A stretch of DNA of 64,000 nucleotides from Porticoccus hydrocarbonoclasticus MCTG13d (GTDB lineage Bacteria > Pseudomonadota > Gammaproteobacteria > Pseudomonadales > Porticoccaceae): positions 2,046,001 to 2,110,000 of the forward strand of contig NZ_JQMM01000001.1 of NCBI RefSeq assembly GCF_000744735.1, read 5' to 3'. The notes below the pieces were generated by a model. The model was given only the letters and a program-made list of their open reading frames with translations. It ran no database searches and was not told the origin of the DNA. Below are positions 54,355 through 63,485 of the stretch, piece after piece; the stretch's first letter is position 1, and each line of letters begins with the position of its first letter. The translations under genes were made by a program, and so were the position numbers.

Positions 54355-55454
54355 TCGACTTCCGAAGCTTGCAACAATCGCAGCTGGTCGGGAATATGGA
54401 CAGTGGAGGTTGGGAAAGCAATCTCGGCACCGTGATCGGCTACGATATCGCTTACCTTTAACAGCACATCCTGTTTTACCTCGTGAAAAACCACCCACTT
54501 GGTGGTTTTGGTAAAGGTATAAACAAAAAAGTTAACCGATGAGGCACCAAAAGAGACAAAATTGACGATCATGGTCTGATTCTGATCAATTTCCGGATGA
54601 TCACACAGCATCTGTTTCACATCGGCGACAATTCCCGCCATTTTATCGACATCCTGATAGCGAATACCCACCGTCTCGTAGATCCGCCGGTTAAACATAC
54701 GCGAGGGGTTTTCCACGGCAATACTGTTAAACACCGAGTTCGGTACATAGAGTGGGCGCTTATCGAAGGTGCGAATACGTGTCAGTCGCCAGCCGATATC
54801 TTCGACAGTGCCCTCGATTTCCTTATCAGGGGATCGCACCCAGTCTCCCACCTTGAAGGGCTGGTCCAGATAAATCATCAAACCACCAAAGAAATTTGCC
54901 AGCAGGTCCTTGGCTGCAAAACCCACTGCGAGACCACCGATACCGCCAAAAGCGAGCAACCCAGAAATACTGTAGCCAAAAGCCTGCATGGCAATGAGCG
55001 TGGCGGTGATGATGACCGAAGCGCGCAGCAGTTTGCCAATGGCCTTGACCGTGGTCTCATCCATGGGATCACTGGTATATTCAGGATGCACCAGATTCAG
55101 TTCAGCGCGCTTAATCAGATTGAGTAAAAATAGCGCAGCCAAAAAAATGATGACAACCCGGTTAATGGGTGCCAGCAAATCGTACCATTCGGACCCAGCC
55201 TGTCTGGCAGCGACAGCCGCCGCATAGTTAACCCCCAGTATCCATATTGCCCAGACTACAGGGCGGCGGCACGCCTCAATCAAGGCATCGTCCCAGAAAT
55301 TTGATGTCTTGAGTGCCCGTTTTTGCAGAAAGTTCAGTATCCGCGTCGCCAGAAATCCTGCTGTCATAGCGGCCAGGACAATCAGAAAAATTTCGGCAAT
55401 CAACAGATAGCTTTCCCCGGTAATATTGACTAACCACGCTTCCAATTGCTGCAT
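54351..55454 (-). CDS. Mechanosensitive ion channel family protein (MscS)
   Basis: Inner-membrane channel that opens under tension to release solutes. The 367 residues contain about four membrane helices; the last one includes the pore-lining GGLAVGFAAKDLLANFFGGLMIYLDQPFKVGDWV stretch (Gly/Ala-rich TM3, near residues 180-215), followed by the beta domain with EGTVEDIGWRLTRIRTFDKRPLYVPNSVF and a mixed C-terminal domain. It is larger than E. coli MscS (286) but has no periplasmic extension. It precedes the phosphorylase gene, overlapping it by four bases, and follows nagZ by 22 bases, so these three genes form one operon. Confidence 0.92.
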   Translation of the reverse strand: MQQLEAWLVNITGESYLLIAEIFLIVLAAMTAGFLATRILNFLQKRALKTSNFWDDALIEACRRPVVWAIWILGVNYAAAVAARQAGSEWYDLLAPINRVVIIFLAALFLLNLIKRAELNLVHPEYTSDPMDETTVKAIGKLLRASVIITATLIAMQAFGYSISGLLAFGGIGGLAVGFAAKDLLANFFGGLMIYLDQPFKVGDWVRSPDKEIEGTVEDIGWRLTRIRTFDKRPLYVPNSVFNSIAVENPSRMFNRRIYETVGIRYQDVDKMAGIVADVKQMLCDHPEIDQNQTMIVNFVSFGASSVNFFVYTFTKTTKWVVFHEVKQDVLLKVSDIVADHGAEIAFPTSTVHIPDQLRLLQASEVE

Positions 55455-55476
55455 ACTATGGATTCCTGTTCACTAC

Positions 55477-56487
55477 TTACTTCAGCTGTTTGGCAAGTTT
55501 TTGAGAAGTGATCTGCCAGCGCTCAGAGGCTCGCAATGCATCCCACTCCGGATGCTTCCTGGCCGCCATTTTAGCTAATCTTCCTGACGGCTCCACAGGA
55601 TTTTCAGATAGAAAATCAATCACTTCCAACGCGCCTTTACGATTGTTACAGACCAGCACCATATCACAGCCGGCCTGCAGCGCACGGCTGGCTTTTTCCG
55701 GGTAACCACCCACCAGGTCAGCCCCTTTCATGGACAGGTCATCGCTGAAAATGACACCCTGAAACTGTAATTCGTTTCGCAGTATTTTCTGCAACCAGAT
55801 AGGAGAAAACCCCACCGGTACAGATTCAACACAAGGGTAAACAATATGGGCGGGCATGATCGCATCCAGCTCATCGGCAAGCCGCGCAAACGGTTGCAAG
55901 TCCCGATCACGCAATTGCTGAAGAGAGCGGTTGTCATAGGGAGTTTCGTAATGACTGTCGGCGACGACTCCTCCGTGGCCCGGGAAGTGCTTTCCTGTTG
56001 CCGCCATGCCGGCCTGATGCATACCGGTAATAAAATGATGGGCGGCCCGGATGGCTTCCTCCGGATTATCAGCAAACGACCTATCGCCAATTACCGCACA
56101 ACTTTCACGGTCCAAGTCCAGCACCGGGGCAAAGCTGAAGTCCAGCCCACAGGCAAGTAATTCAGAGGCCATCAGCCAACCGGCATCCTGAAGCAGTGAC
56201 TCACCACCCTCTTCTTTCAACAATAAATCACCCAGCATCTGCATCGGCGGCAAATGGGTAAACCCATCGCGAAAGCGTTGCACTCGCCCACCTTCCTGAT
56301 CGACGCAGAGCAACAAGTCACCCCTTATTGCACGAATGTCTGCCACCAGCTCAACCAGTTGACTGTAACTCACAAAATTTCGGGAAAAAAAGATAATACC
56401 GCCCACTGATGGATTGAGAATCAGAACTCGTTCTTCCGGGGTCAGCACCAGTCCTTCCAGGTCGAGCATCAATGGACCAAGCGTCAT
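55477..56487 (-). CDS. nagZ: Beta-N-acetylhexosaminidase NagZ
   Basis: Cytosolic glycosidase of family GH3 that removes N-acetylglucosamine from muropeptides during peptidoglycan recycling. The 336-residue protein shows MLDLEGLVLTPEERVLI, FSRNFVSYSQLVELV, LLCVDQEGGRVQRFR, the loop GKHFPGHGGVVADSHYETPYD with the catalytic Asp/His dyad, and IFSDDLSMKGAD carrying the nucleophile Asp. In Pseudomonas this enzyme also feeds ampC induction; no ampR or ampC is here. It is the first gene of the nagZ-mscS-phosphorylase unit. Confidence 0.96.
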   Translation of the reverse strand: MTLGPLMLDLEGLVLTPEERVLILNPSVGGIIFFSRNFVSYSQLVELVADIRAIRGDLLLCVDQEGGRVQRFRDGFTHLPPMQMLGDLLLKEEGGESLLQDAGWLMASELLACGLDFSFAPVLDLDRESCAVIGDRSFADNPEEAIRAAHHFITGMHQAGMAATGKHFPGHGGVVADSHYETPYDNRSLQQLRDRDLQPFARLADELDAIMPAHIVYPCVESVPVGFSPIWLQKILRNELQFQGVIFSDDLSMKGADLVGGYPEKASRALQAGCDMVLVCNNRKGALEVIDFLSENPVEPSGRLAKMAARKHPEWDALRASERWQITSQKLAKQLK

Positions 56488-56807
56488 GTCTTAAACCTTT
56501 GTTAGCAGGGGGCAAAATAAGAAGGCTGCGGAGACTTGTCAACCTTCTGACAAATTAGACGAATTTTTCATTTTAAAAACAACCTGTTATGACATTCAGC
56601 ACTTAAAGAATCATCACTTCAGATCAATGAGAGAAATTATCTCCTTCTGGGAAAGGCAGTTACATCATTTATTTAAATAAAAGCTCATAAAAAAGTAACT
56701 TTCACCCTGTTTACCGGCTATTCCACTCGTCAGAAATACACCCGGTAGCCAGTGCACTTTTTTCCCGTTGGTGATACGTTCAATGAACTAATGAGGAGGA
56801 TTAAATC
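56488..56807. other. Divergent promoter region of about 320 bases
   Basis: AT-rich spacer between nagZ (-) and the DUF6763-like gene (+). A 14-base perfect dyad, TTTATTTAAATAAA, sits at 56668-56681. No tRNA or small open frame is visible. In related genomes a TetR-type regulator (psrA) lies near nagZ and lexA; none is present here. Confidence 0.5.
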
Positions 56808-57125
56808 ATGGCTTCACAAGTTCCAGTCATTGGCGCCTGGTACGAGGACGCCTCCCAGGATGACATTTTCGAAGTTGTTGCTCTGGACGAGCACAGCGGT
56901 TCCATAGAAATCCAGCACGTTGGCGGAGAGGTCAGTGAAATTGACTTCGAAACCTGGCAGCAATTGATACTGCTACCGGCTGAGCAACCCGAAGATTGGC
57001 GGGCATCATATGAATTGAGCAACGAAGACAGTCACTTTCCAGATGACATCTTTATCCCTGATAACTGGAATGACCCATTGACGGACATTGATGCCGATAC
57101 TGTTTACGGGCTCGATGATTTTTAG
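56808..57125 (+). CDS. Small acidic protein, DUF6763-like
   Basis: A 105-residue very acidic soluble protein, starting MASQVPVIGAWYEDASQDDI. The first 60 residues form a compact pattern (FEVVALDEHSGSIEIQHVGGEVSEIDFETWQQL) seen in a small conserved family in gammaproteobacteria that I believe is DUF6763; the tail DDIFIPDNWNDPLTDIDADTVYGL is disordered and acidic. AGGAGG eight bases before the ATG is an excellent ribosome binding site, suggesting strong expression. Function unknown. It converges on the LOG gene. Confidence 0.8.
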   Translation: MASQVPVIGAWYEDASQDDIFEVVALDEHSGSIEIQHVGGEVSEIDFETWQQLILLPAEQPEDWRASYELSNEDSHFPDDIFIPDNWNDPLTDIDADTVYGLDDF

Positions 57126-57154
57126 GGTACCAACGGTACTGTTCGATGCCCGGA

Positions 57155-57811
57155 TTATTCGGCGATCTCCTGTGCCTGCAACATGCGAGCATGTTGCAGG
57201 ATTATCTTTGCCGCACTCTCAGCATCGTCTACCAGACTAAATAAATGTAAGTCTCTTTCCGAGACACAGCCGTTTTCCAACATCGTCTCCCTCAGCCAAT
57301 CGAGTAGGCCCTGCCAATAACTGGTCCCCAATAGAACGATGGGAAAGGGCCGCACTTTATTAGTCTGTACCAAGGTCAAAGCCTCAAATAATTCATCAAG
57401 GGTGCCATAGCCTCCCGGAAATATGACAAACCCGACGGCATGCTTAACAAACATAAATTTGCGCACGAAAAAATAGCGGAAATCCAGCGATACGTCCTGA
57501 AAGGTATTGTGATTCTGCTCCAACGGCAGGGAAATATTCAAACCCACGGAAGTCGCACCTGTGCCATAACAACCCTTGTTTGCTGCCTCCATCACCCCGG
57601 GTCCACCACCAGTGATGATGGGCACTCCCTCTTTTCCCAGAATCTCACCAAGTACCACGGCTTCCTGATAGTAGCGGGAGTCGGGCTGAAGACGCGCACT
57701 ACCGAACACAGACACCGCACCGCCCATGCCTGACAGTGACTCGATGCCATCCACCAGTTCAGACTGAATACGCAGAACACGCCAGGCTTCGGGGATTTTG
57801 ATTTCTTCCAT
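57155..57811 (-). CDS. LOG family protein (TIGR00730 Rossmann fold)
   Basis: A 218-residue homologue of cytokinin riboside 5'-monophosphate phosphoribohydrolase (LOG). The family signatures GGGPGVMEAANKG (about residues 67-79) and PGGYGTLDELFEALTLVQTNK (around 131-151) are intact. In bacteria such proteins may cleave AMP or inosine nucleotides and are often wrongly called lysine decarboxylase. GGAG is seven bases before the ATG at 57811. The last codons contain an 11-bp perfect inverted repeat (see separate entry). It lies between lexA and the acidic-protein gene. Confidence 0.9.
   Translation of the reverse strand: MEEIKIPEAWRVLRIQSELVDGIESLSGMGGAVSVFGSARLQPDSRYYQEAVVLGEILGKEGVPIITGGGPGVMEAANKGCYGTGATSVGLNISLPLEQNHNTFQDVSLDFRYFFVRKFMFVKHAVGFVIFPGGYGTLDELFEALTLVQTNKVRPFPIVLLGTSYWQGLLDWLRETMLENGCVSERDLHLFSLVDDAESAAKIILQHARMLQAQEIAE
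57175..57200 (+). terminator. Perfect hairpin inside the 3' end of the LOG gene, possible plus-strand terminator
   Basis: CCTGCAACATG (57175-57185), loop CGAG, CATGTTGCAGG (57190-57200). It lies 50 bases after the convergent acidic-protein gene and is followed by ATTATCTTTG on the plus strand, a weak T-tract. It also encodes the last codons of the LOG protein (ILQHARMLQA). Confidence 0.45.
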
Positions 57812-57938
57812 AAGCTACTCCAATGTCCGAGAAAGCGCCGTCATTGTGATTCCATGATTCACTTTGGCAGCAATCATACTGATACCCTGAGAATATACCG
57901 TTGAAAAAAGTTTTTCCCACCACCAATTTAACTTTATA

Positions 57939-57971
57939 CTGTAAATAATTACAGGCTATATTTATTTACAG
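57939..57971 (+). promoter_or_regulatory. Tandem LexA (SOS) boxes upstream of lexA
   Basis: CTGT-AAATAATT-ACAG (57939-57954) is a perfect SOS box core with TA before it. A second copy CTAT-ATTTATTT-ACAG (57956-57971) has one core mismatch. The pair starts 94 bases before the lexA ATG and matches the double-operator arrangement of autoregulated lexA genes such as in E. coli, with closer spacing (17 instead of 21 bases). Confidence 0.85.
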
Positions 57972-58032
57972 CAATATGGACAACAACGTCGCAATTGCTG
58001 CAATTCATCCCGATGAATCCCGAGGTTAGAGA

Positions 58033-58650
58033 ATGGCGAGTACATCACTGACTGCCCGACAACAGCAAATCCTGAACCTGATCAAACAACATATTGATGA
58101 AACAGGCTACCCCCCCACCAGGGCGGAGATTGCCACCGAGCTGGGCTTCAGATCACCTAACGCTGCTGAAGAGCATCTCAGGGCACTGGCGCGCAAGGGC
58201 ATGATCGAGATGATTTCGGGCGCATCCCGCGGTATTCGTCTGCTGGATGAGCAGCCCGCCGGCCTTCCGTTGATTGGCCGTGTCGCCGCCGGGGATCCTG
58301 TTCTTGCAGCAGAAAACATTGAGGACTATCTCGACATCGGAGCCAACCTGTTTAACCCTAGAGCGGATTACCTATTGCGTGTTCATGGTATGAGCATGAA
58401 AAATGCCGGCATCATGGACGGTGATTTACTGGCTGTTCACAAAACGGGGCATGCGCAGAAAGGTCAGATTGTGGTCGCGCGCATTGAAGATGATGTGACC
58501 GTCAAGCGCCTGGGTAAAAGCCTGAAACGCCACGAGGTCCTGCTCGAACCGGAAAACGAAGAGATGCTCCCCATTGTGGTCGACTTGCGGGAAAAAAGTT
58601 TTGTTATTGAAGGCTTGGGGGTCGGGGTTATTCGGACGAATCCCCAATAG
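58033..58650 (+). CDS. lexA: SOS repressor LexA
   Basis: Represses DNA-damage genes and self-cleaves when RecA filaments form. The 205-residue protein has the winged helix-turn-helix ([44 protein letters not shown]-type region, residues 6-50), the Ala86-Gly87 cleavage site in GRVAAGDPV, Ser121 in [10 protein letters not shown] and Lys158 in [13 protein letters not shown] is six bases before the ATG. Tandem SOS boxes lie upstream, so it autoregulates. Unlike Pseudomonas there is no sulA after it. Confidence 0.97.
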   Translation: MASTSLTARQQQILNLIKQHIDETGYPPTRAEIATELGFRSPNAAEEHLRALARKGMIEMISGASRGIRLLDEQPAGLPLIGRVAAGDPVLAAENIEDYLDIGANLFNPRADYLLRVHGMSMKNAGIMDGDLLAVHKTGHAQKGQIVVARIEDDVTVKRLGKSLKRHEVLLEPENEEMLPIVVDLREKSFVIEGLGVGVIRTNPQ

Positions 58651-58727
58651 TATTTGTCCAGCTACAGGCCCTGAGAGTGCCTCGAACCGACTGTACGAGA
58701 TAAAGAGCCATCATGGGCAGGCTGACC

Positions 58728-58976
58728 TCAGTGAAGCACCCGGTTTTTGATCATGGTGCCCTCTTCCATCTGAAAATTGTCTGCACCCAACTCTTCAAAG
58801 ACTTCAATTCCGGCATCGATCATGGCTTTGGCGACATCAACCTTGGCCTCCTGAAGAAACGCCTTGGCCTCTCCCGAAAAACTGATTCTGATCAATGGTG
58901 CATCCTCCTCATCAGTACGCTGCAGAGCGACATCTCCATCGGGCAAAATTACGATTTCAAACAGGGAGATAGCCAT
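58728..58976 (-). CDS. Small conserved protein, unknown function
   Basis: An 82-residue soluble protein starting MAISLFEIVILPDGDVALQR; the frame also has an ATG 12 bases upstream (58988). Pattern: a beta-strand pair carrying LFEIVILPDGDVALQRTDEEDAPLIRISFS, then a helix EAKAFLQEAKVDVAKAMIDAGIEVFEEL. I recall similar proteins encoded between lexA and topA in pseudomonads; function is unknown. It is convergent with lexA and downstream of a DUF6586-like gene on the same strand. Confidence 0.75.
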   Translation of the reverse strand: MAISLFEIVILPDGDVALQRTDEEDAPLIRISFSGEAKAFLQEAKVDVAKAMIDAGIEVFEELGADNFQMEEGTMIKNRVLH

Positions 58977-59088
58977 TGAATATTCCATCGGGTTTTCAAA
59001 AACAACATCCCTGCATTGTACCAGAGGGGTACGGCATTAATAACCCGAGAACAAAAATTAGCTCCCAGTCTGGCTCAAGCAATACCAG

Positions 59089-59601
59089 TCAGCATTCAAT
59101 CATGTGCTCTCGATGACGCTCAATCAGGCTCCGGAAAGCTTCCAGCCATTCGTTGAGCAAATCAACACTCAACTCATGCCTGTCTTCACCCTGCTCAATT
59201 TGCACCACAGCAATGGGTGACGCAGCATTGACCACCTCCTGTGGCTGAACCTCAAGCAGACGATCTCGGGCATTCAGCAAGTTGGCAAGCCAGCTCCCTT
59301 TATCCGCCTCCAGGTTAGCCAACTCCTCGGCCTCAGACGGTGATTGACCAATGGACTCCATCGCCGCAATCAGCCCCTCAACAGATGAAATTGACTCGGC
59401 AGCTCTATGTCGATAAGTAGTCGCCACCTCCCGCAGATAGAGACGATAGGCGACTTCGAGCTGGAACAGTGCTGACTGGCAGAGCGCCAACTGCAGGTTT
59501 GCCGCTGGCCCGACAACACACGTCAGCTCCCGGTCAGTCTGTTGCAATAACAAGCCACAGAAGTAGAGCTTTTGATTGACAGCCGGCAGAAAGGGATTCA
59601 C
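59089..59601 (-). CDS. DUF6586-like protein
   Basis: A 170-residue soluble, mostly helical protein. The GTG start at 59601 has AGGAG seven bases upstream, overlapping the topA stop region, so translation is coupled to topA 12 bases before. The N-terminal helices (NQKLYFCGLLL...QLALCQSALFQLEVAYRLYLREVATTY) suggest a helical bundle. The same position downstream of topA is occupied by a DUF6586 protein in pseudomonads as I recall. No activity known. Confidence 0.78.
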   Translation of the reverse strand: MNPFLPAVNQKLYFCGLLLQQTDRELTCVVGPAANLQLALCQSALFQLEVAYRLYLREVATTYRHRAAESISSVEGLIAAMESIGQSPSEAEELANLEADKGSWLANLLNARDRLLEVQPQEVVNAASPIAVVQIEQGEDRHELSVDLLNEWLEAFRSLIERHREHMIEC

Positions 59602-59613
59602 TGGCAGTCTCCT

Positions 59614-62247
59614 TTACTTCTTACCCTTGCGGTCATCCTTTTCCTGCCAGACACCCTGGTCATAAAACGCCTTCCATCCAGTGGGCTTACCCTCTTGCTC
59701 AGACTGGACATACTGCTCACCAGTTTTCCGACTGAAGCGAATCACGGTGAGGATACCATCGGGATCGGCGACGGGAGCATCAAAGAGAAACTGATACTTG
59801 GGATCAATTTCTTTCACATGGGGCAGCAGTTCAGCAACCAAGGGCGCCCGGGTTTCACGATGCCGGGGAAACTGGCTCGCCGCTAGAAACAGGCCGGATG
59901 CGCCGTCCCTGAGGATATAATGATCCGTTACTTTTTCGCAGGTGAGCTCTGGCATGGGGACAGGATCCATCTTGGGGGGAGCGGGCTGACCACTCCGGAG
60001 CAACTTGCGGGTGTTTTTACAGGCATCGTTGGTACAACCGAAATATTTGCCAAAACGCCCCGACTTGAGCTGCATGTCACTACCGCATTTATCACACTCA
60101 ATCAGCGGACCTTCATACCCCTTGAGCTTGAAAACGCCGGTTTCCACTTCAAAGCCATCGCAGTCGGGGTTGTTGCCACAAACATGCAGCTTTCGCCCCT
60201 CATCAATCAAATAGGCATCCATTGCCGTATTGCAGAGGGGGCAACGGTGACGATGCATCAACTGCCTCGATTCGGCCTCATCGTCTTCGTCGACATTAAC
60301 TGCCTCATCTCCGGGGATAAGGTTCAGCGTGCCTTTGCAGCGCTCTTTAGGCGGCAGGTTGTAACCGGAACAGCCGAGGAAAACCCCCGTCGTGCCTGTG
60401 CGAATCATCATCGGTCGACCACATTGAGGGCAGGGAATATCCGTGAGCGATGGCTCATTGGGACGCATACCACCGTCAGCTTCAGCCCGGGTCAACTTCG
60501 CTGAGAAATCCGAATAGAATTGATCAAGCACCTGCTTCCATTCCAACTTGCCTTGGGCAATTTCATCCAGATAGGCTTCCATTGTGGCCGTAAAACCATA
60601 GTCCATCAGGTCGGTAAAATTTTCGTTCAGACGGTCCGTAACAACATCACCAATTTTCTCCGCATAGAAACGGCGATTGTCGACCCGCACATACCCACGA
60701 TCCTGGATCGTGGAAATGATAGATGCGTAAGTCGATGGGCGACCAATGCCACGCTTTTCCAGCTCTTTGACCAGAGAGGCCTCAGAGTAACGGGCCGGGG
60801 GCTTGGTAAAGTGCTGCATCGGGATCAATTTGTTCAGCAGCAGCCGGGCGCCAACGGACATCTCAGGCAACTCAATGTCGTCCCCTTTTTTGGACATCGC
60901 AGGCAACACTTTCAGATAGCCGTCAAACAGTGTCACCCGACCTTTTGCTCGAAGTTCGAAGTCCTCTGCCTTCACTGTCACCGTAGTACTGGTAAATCGT
61001 GCCGGCACCATCTGGCAAGCGACAAATTGCTGCCAGATCAACCGATACAGTTTTTTGGCGTCCTCTTCCATCGCATCCAGATCACCTGGCTTGATATCAA
61101 TATTGGAAGGCCTTATCGCTTCATGCGCTTCCTGGGCACCAGCTTTACTACCATAAATAGTGGGCTTTTCAGGCAGGTACTCAGCACCATACCGCGTTTT
61201 GATAAAGTCACGACAGACGCTCACCGCATCAGCACTGAGGTTGGTGGAGTCTGTTCGCATGTAGGTGATATAACCACCTTCGTAAAGGCGCTGGGCAAGC
61301 ATCATGGTTTTTTTCACCCCATAACCAAGCCGCGTGCTGGAGGCCTGTTGCAGGGTTGAGGTGATAAACGGTGGCGACGGTTTACTGGAAGTGGGCTTGT
61401 CCTCACGGGCAATCACCTCGTAGGAAGCATTTTTCAACCCGGTCAGCGCGGCATCTGTCTGGTCCTGACTGACAGGCCTGAACTGATCAGAGCCTTGTTT
61501 CTTCACCTCAAAGCGGACCAGATCTTCCTCAGAGGTCTCCAGATCGGCGTGCACTGTCCAGTACTCTTCCGGTTCAAAAGCACGAATTTCACGTTCGCGC
61601 TCAACGATCAATTTAACGGCTACCGACTGCACACGACCTGCAGAAAGTCCTCTGGCCACCTTACTCCAGAGCAGTGGCGACACCATAAAGCCAACGACCC
61701 TGTCGAGAAAACGGCGAGCCTGCTGGGCGCTTACCCGGTTGGTATCAAGCTTGCCCGGTTTTTCAAAAGCCGCTTTGATCGCTTTTTTGGTGATTTCATT
61801 AAAGACAACGCGCTGATAAAGATCGGGGTCACCGCCGATGGCTTCCATGAGGTGCCAGGCAATTGCTTCCCCCTCCCGGTCAAGGTCCGTGGCGAGATAG
61901 ATATGATCCGCATCCTTAGCCAGCTTTTTCAACTCAGCGACAACTTTTTCCTTGCCGGGCAGAATCTCATAGCGCGCTTTCCAGCCATGCTCGGGGTCTA
62001 TTCCCATGCGATTGACCAGCTGCTCTCTGGCTCTTCTGGAGCGCTGCTTTGCTTTTTCATCGTCCGACAGCTTGCGGGTGGCCGCAGCAGTCCTGGCCCG
62101 TTCTTTTGGGTCAACCGTTTTACCACCACCCGTAGGCAGGTCGCGAATATGCCCGATACTCGACTTCACAATGAAATCGTTGCCGAGATACTTGTTGATC
62201 GTTTTCGCCTTGGCCGGCGACTCGACGATAACCAGTGATTTACCCAT
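59614..62247 (-). CDS. topA: DNA topoisomerase I (type IA, omega protein)
   Basis: Relaxes negative supercoils through a 5'-phosphotyrosine link. The 877 residues agree with E. coli (865). TOPRIM domain: [19 protein letters not shown] and [17 protein letters not shown] with its DxDxE acidic cluster. The active-site Tyr is in [14 protein letters not shown], near residue 325. The C-terminus has three zinc-binding repeats: CPQCGRP...GCSGYN...C, CPLCNTAM...CGNNPDC and CDKCGSDM...CTNDAC. It precedes the DUF6586-like gene and diverges only at a distance from the stress-protein gene. Confidence 0.97.
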   Translation of the reverse strand: MGKSLVIVESPAKAKTINKYLGNDFIVKSSIGHIRDLPTGGGKTVDPKERARTAAATRKLSDDEKAKQRSRRAREQLVNRMGIDPEHGWKARYEILPGKEKVVAELKKLAKDADHIYLATDLDREGEAIAWHLMEAIGGDPDLYQRVVFNEITKKAIKAAFEKPGKLDTNRVSAQQARRFLDRVVGFMVSPLLWSKVARGLSAGRVQSVAVKLIVEREREIRAFEPEEYWTVHADLETSEEDLVRFEVKKQGSDQFRPVSQDQTDAALTGLKNASYEVIAREDKPTSSKPSPPFITSTLQQASSTRLGYGVKKTMMLAQRLYEGGYITYMRTDSTNLSADAVSVCRDFIKTRYGAEYLPEKPTIYGSKAGAQEAHEAIRPSNIDIKPGDLDAMEEDAKKLYRLIWQQFVACQMVPARFTSTTVTVKAEDFELRAKGRVTLFDGYLKVLPAMSKKGDDIELPEMSVGARLLLNKLIPMQHFTKPPARYSEASLVKELEKRGIGRPSTYASIISTIQDRGYVRVDNRRFYAEKIGDVVTDRLNENFTDLMDYGFTATMEAYLDEIAQGKLEWKQVLDQFYSDFSAKLTRAEADGGMRPNEPSLTDIPCPQCGRPMMIRTGTTGVFLGCSGYNLPPKERCKGTLNLIPGDEAVNVDEDDEAESRQLMHRHRCPLCNTAMDAYLIDEGRKLHVCGNNPDCDGFEVETGVFKLKGYEGPLIECDKCGSDMQLKSGRFGKYFGCTNDACKNTRKLLRSGQPAPPKMDPVPMPELTCEKVTDHYILRDGASGLFLAASQFPRHRETRAPLVAELLPHVKEIDPKYQFLFDAPVADPDGILTVIRFSRKTGEQYVQSEQEGKPTGWKAFYDQGVWQEKDDRKGKK

Positions 62248-62362
62248 GAAGCAGCCGTTTATCCTGTAGATTGATAGCCCAAAGTGCTACCAGATGGCAC
62301 CACGAAAGCCTGAAAGGGAGCGAATATACATGTGCCGCCGGTGGTTTGGTCAAGGTAATTTT

Positions 62363-62887
62363 TCACTCGGCAGCCAATCTATTGAGAGATTCTTCGGGTC
62401 GGATCGCACTTCTGAGGTGCTTCAACTGGGTATCGATCCGGTCAATATCCGCCAGTTCACCGCGTTCCTGCCAGACAATGGCCACACCCTCACGGTTGAC
62501 CTCAACAGCGATCGCGTCAGCTGGCAGGGCCGCCAGCACTGCCCCAATAACGGGTTGCAACCGGTCATTGGCTTCATGGCCCAACCATTGCCAGCCCTCC
62601 CAGGGTGAGTGATCGCCACGGCGGGTACCCCGAACCAACAGCCACTTTTCCATCCGGGAAAATGGCGATGGACTGGAGTCTGGCACCCAGAGCAGGGTAT
62701 AACCTGCGTATTCAAGGCGGCCTTCTCCCTCTCTGGCATCCGGGGCATGCACGAGTCGAACCCGAAGTCCACGGGACGAAGCCAGACGTCGCATCTCCGT
62801 GATCATTTTCTGACGAGGGCTCTGGCGAAACCAGAGCAGCGGTGAAATGATAAGCGCCAGTATCAGTAGAATTAACAAATAGGTCAT
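62363..62887 (-). CDS. Membrane-anchored protein of unknown function
   Basis: A 174-residue protein with one N-terminal helix (MTYLLILLILALIISPLLWF) and a cytoplasmic domain starting RQSPRQKMITEMRRLASSRGLRVRL. The segment LLVRGTRRGDHSPWEGWQWLG and the end LADIDRIDTQLKHLRSAIRPEES are shared, as I recall, with small proteins upstream of topA in pseudomonads. It is upstream of topA on the same strand with a 115-base gap. Function unknown. Confidence 0.72.
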   Translation of the reverse strand: MTYLLILLILALIISPLLWFRQSPRQKMITEMRRLASSRGLRVRLVHAPDAREGEGRLEYAGYTLLWVPDSSPSPFSRMEKWLLVRGTRRGDHSPWEGWQWLGHEANDRLQPVIGAVLAALPADAIAVEVNREGVAIVWQERGELADIDRIDTQLKHLRSAIRPEESLNRLAAE

Positions 62888-62948
62888 TATCTGCTACAAC
62901 CTTATATACTTGAGAAAGCGTTGATAAACCAGTTACAGGAGATACTTC

Positions 62949-63377
62949 ATGTCCGCCTATAAACACATTTTGATCGGTCTGGACCTATCTCCAGAATCAC
63001 AGCAAGTGGTCGAGAGAGTCAAGTCCCTGTTTCACAACAGTGACTGCCAATTGAGCCTTGTTCATGTACAGGAGCCATTGTCGTTTGCCTACGGCGGTGA
63101 CATCCCGATGGACCTTACCGAGGTCCAATACCAACTGGAGGAGCAGGCGAAGCAGCGTTTGGCCGTCATCGGCAAAGATCTCGGAGTTCCCATTGAGAGC
63201 CAACATGTGATCATCGGCCAGCCCGCCCAGGAAATGCACCGGTTTGCCAATGACAACCATGTGGACCTGATTGTAGTCGGCAGCCACGGTCGCCATGGTA
63301 TCAGTCTGATACTGGGCTCAACGGCGACCGGTGTGCTGCATGGTTCCCAATGCGATGTGCTGGCGGTCCGGGTATAA
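62949..63377 (+). CDS. Universal stress protein, UspA family
   Basis: A 142-residue single-domain Usp. It has the usual order: YKHILIGLDLSPESQQVVERV at the start, a central helix, and the C-terminal DLIVVGSHGRHGISLILGSTATGVLHGSQCDVLAVRV, with the ATP-binding G-2x-G-9x-G(S/T) pattern recognisable (GSHGRHG...GSTATG). AGGAG seven bases upstream of the ATG at 62949 supports the start. It lies between the unknown membrane protein (divergent) and slt. Confidence 0.93.
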   Translation: MSAYKHILIGLDLSPESQQVVERVKSLFHNSDCQLSLVHVQEPLSFAYGGDIPMDLTEVQYQLEEQAKQRLAVIGKDLGVPIESQHVIIGQPAQEMHRFANDNHVDLIVVGSHGRHGISLILGSTATGVLHGSQCDVLAVRV

Positions 63378-63485
63378 GCTGTGCATTCAGGCTTTTATTG
63401 ATCCGGGTATCTAATTTCGCAAGACCTGTCTAACATGTTTGCGGTTCAACCCATTTGCCTTTCAAGGAATACAAACCAAACCTTT

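Noticed and set aside
61495-62238. Long plus-strand frame opposite topA (also 60520-61359)
   Set aside because: These are antisense shadows of the strongly conserved topA coding sequence.
62740-62770. Sequence resembling a tRNA T-arm (GGTTCGACTC on the minus strand)
   Set aside because: It lies within the coding sequence of the membrane-anchored protein at 62363-62887, and no acceptor stem, anticodon arm or CCA end can be formed around it.
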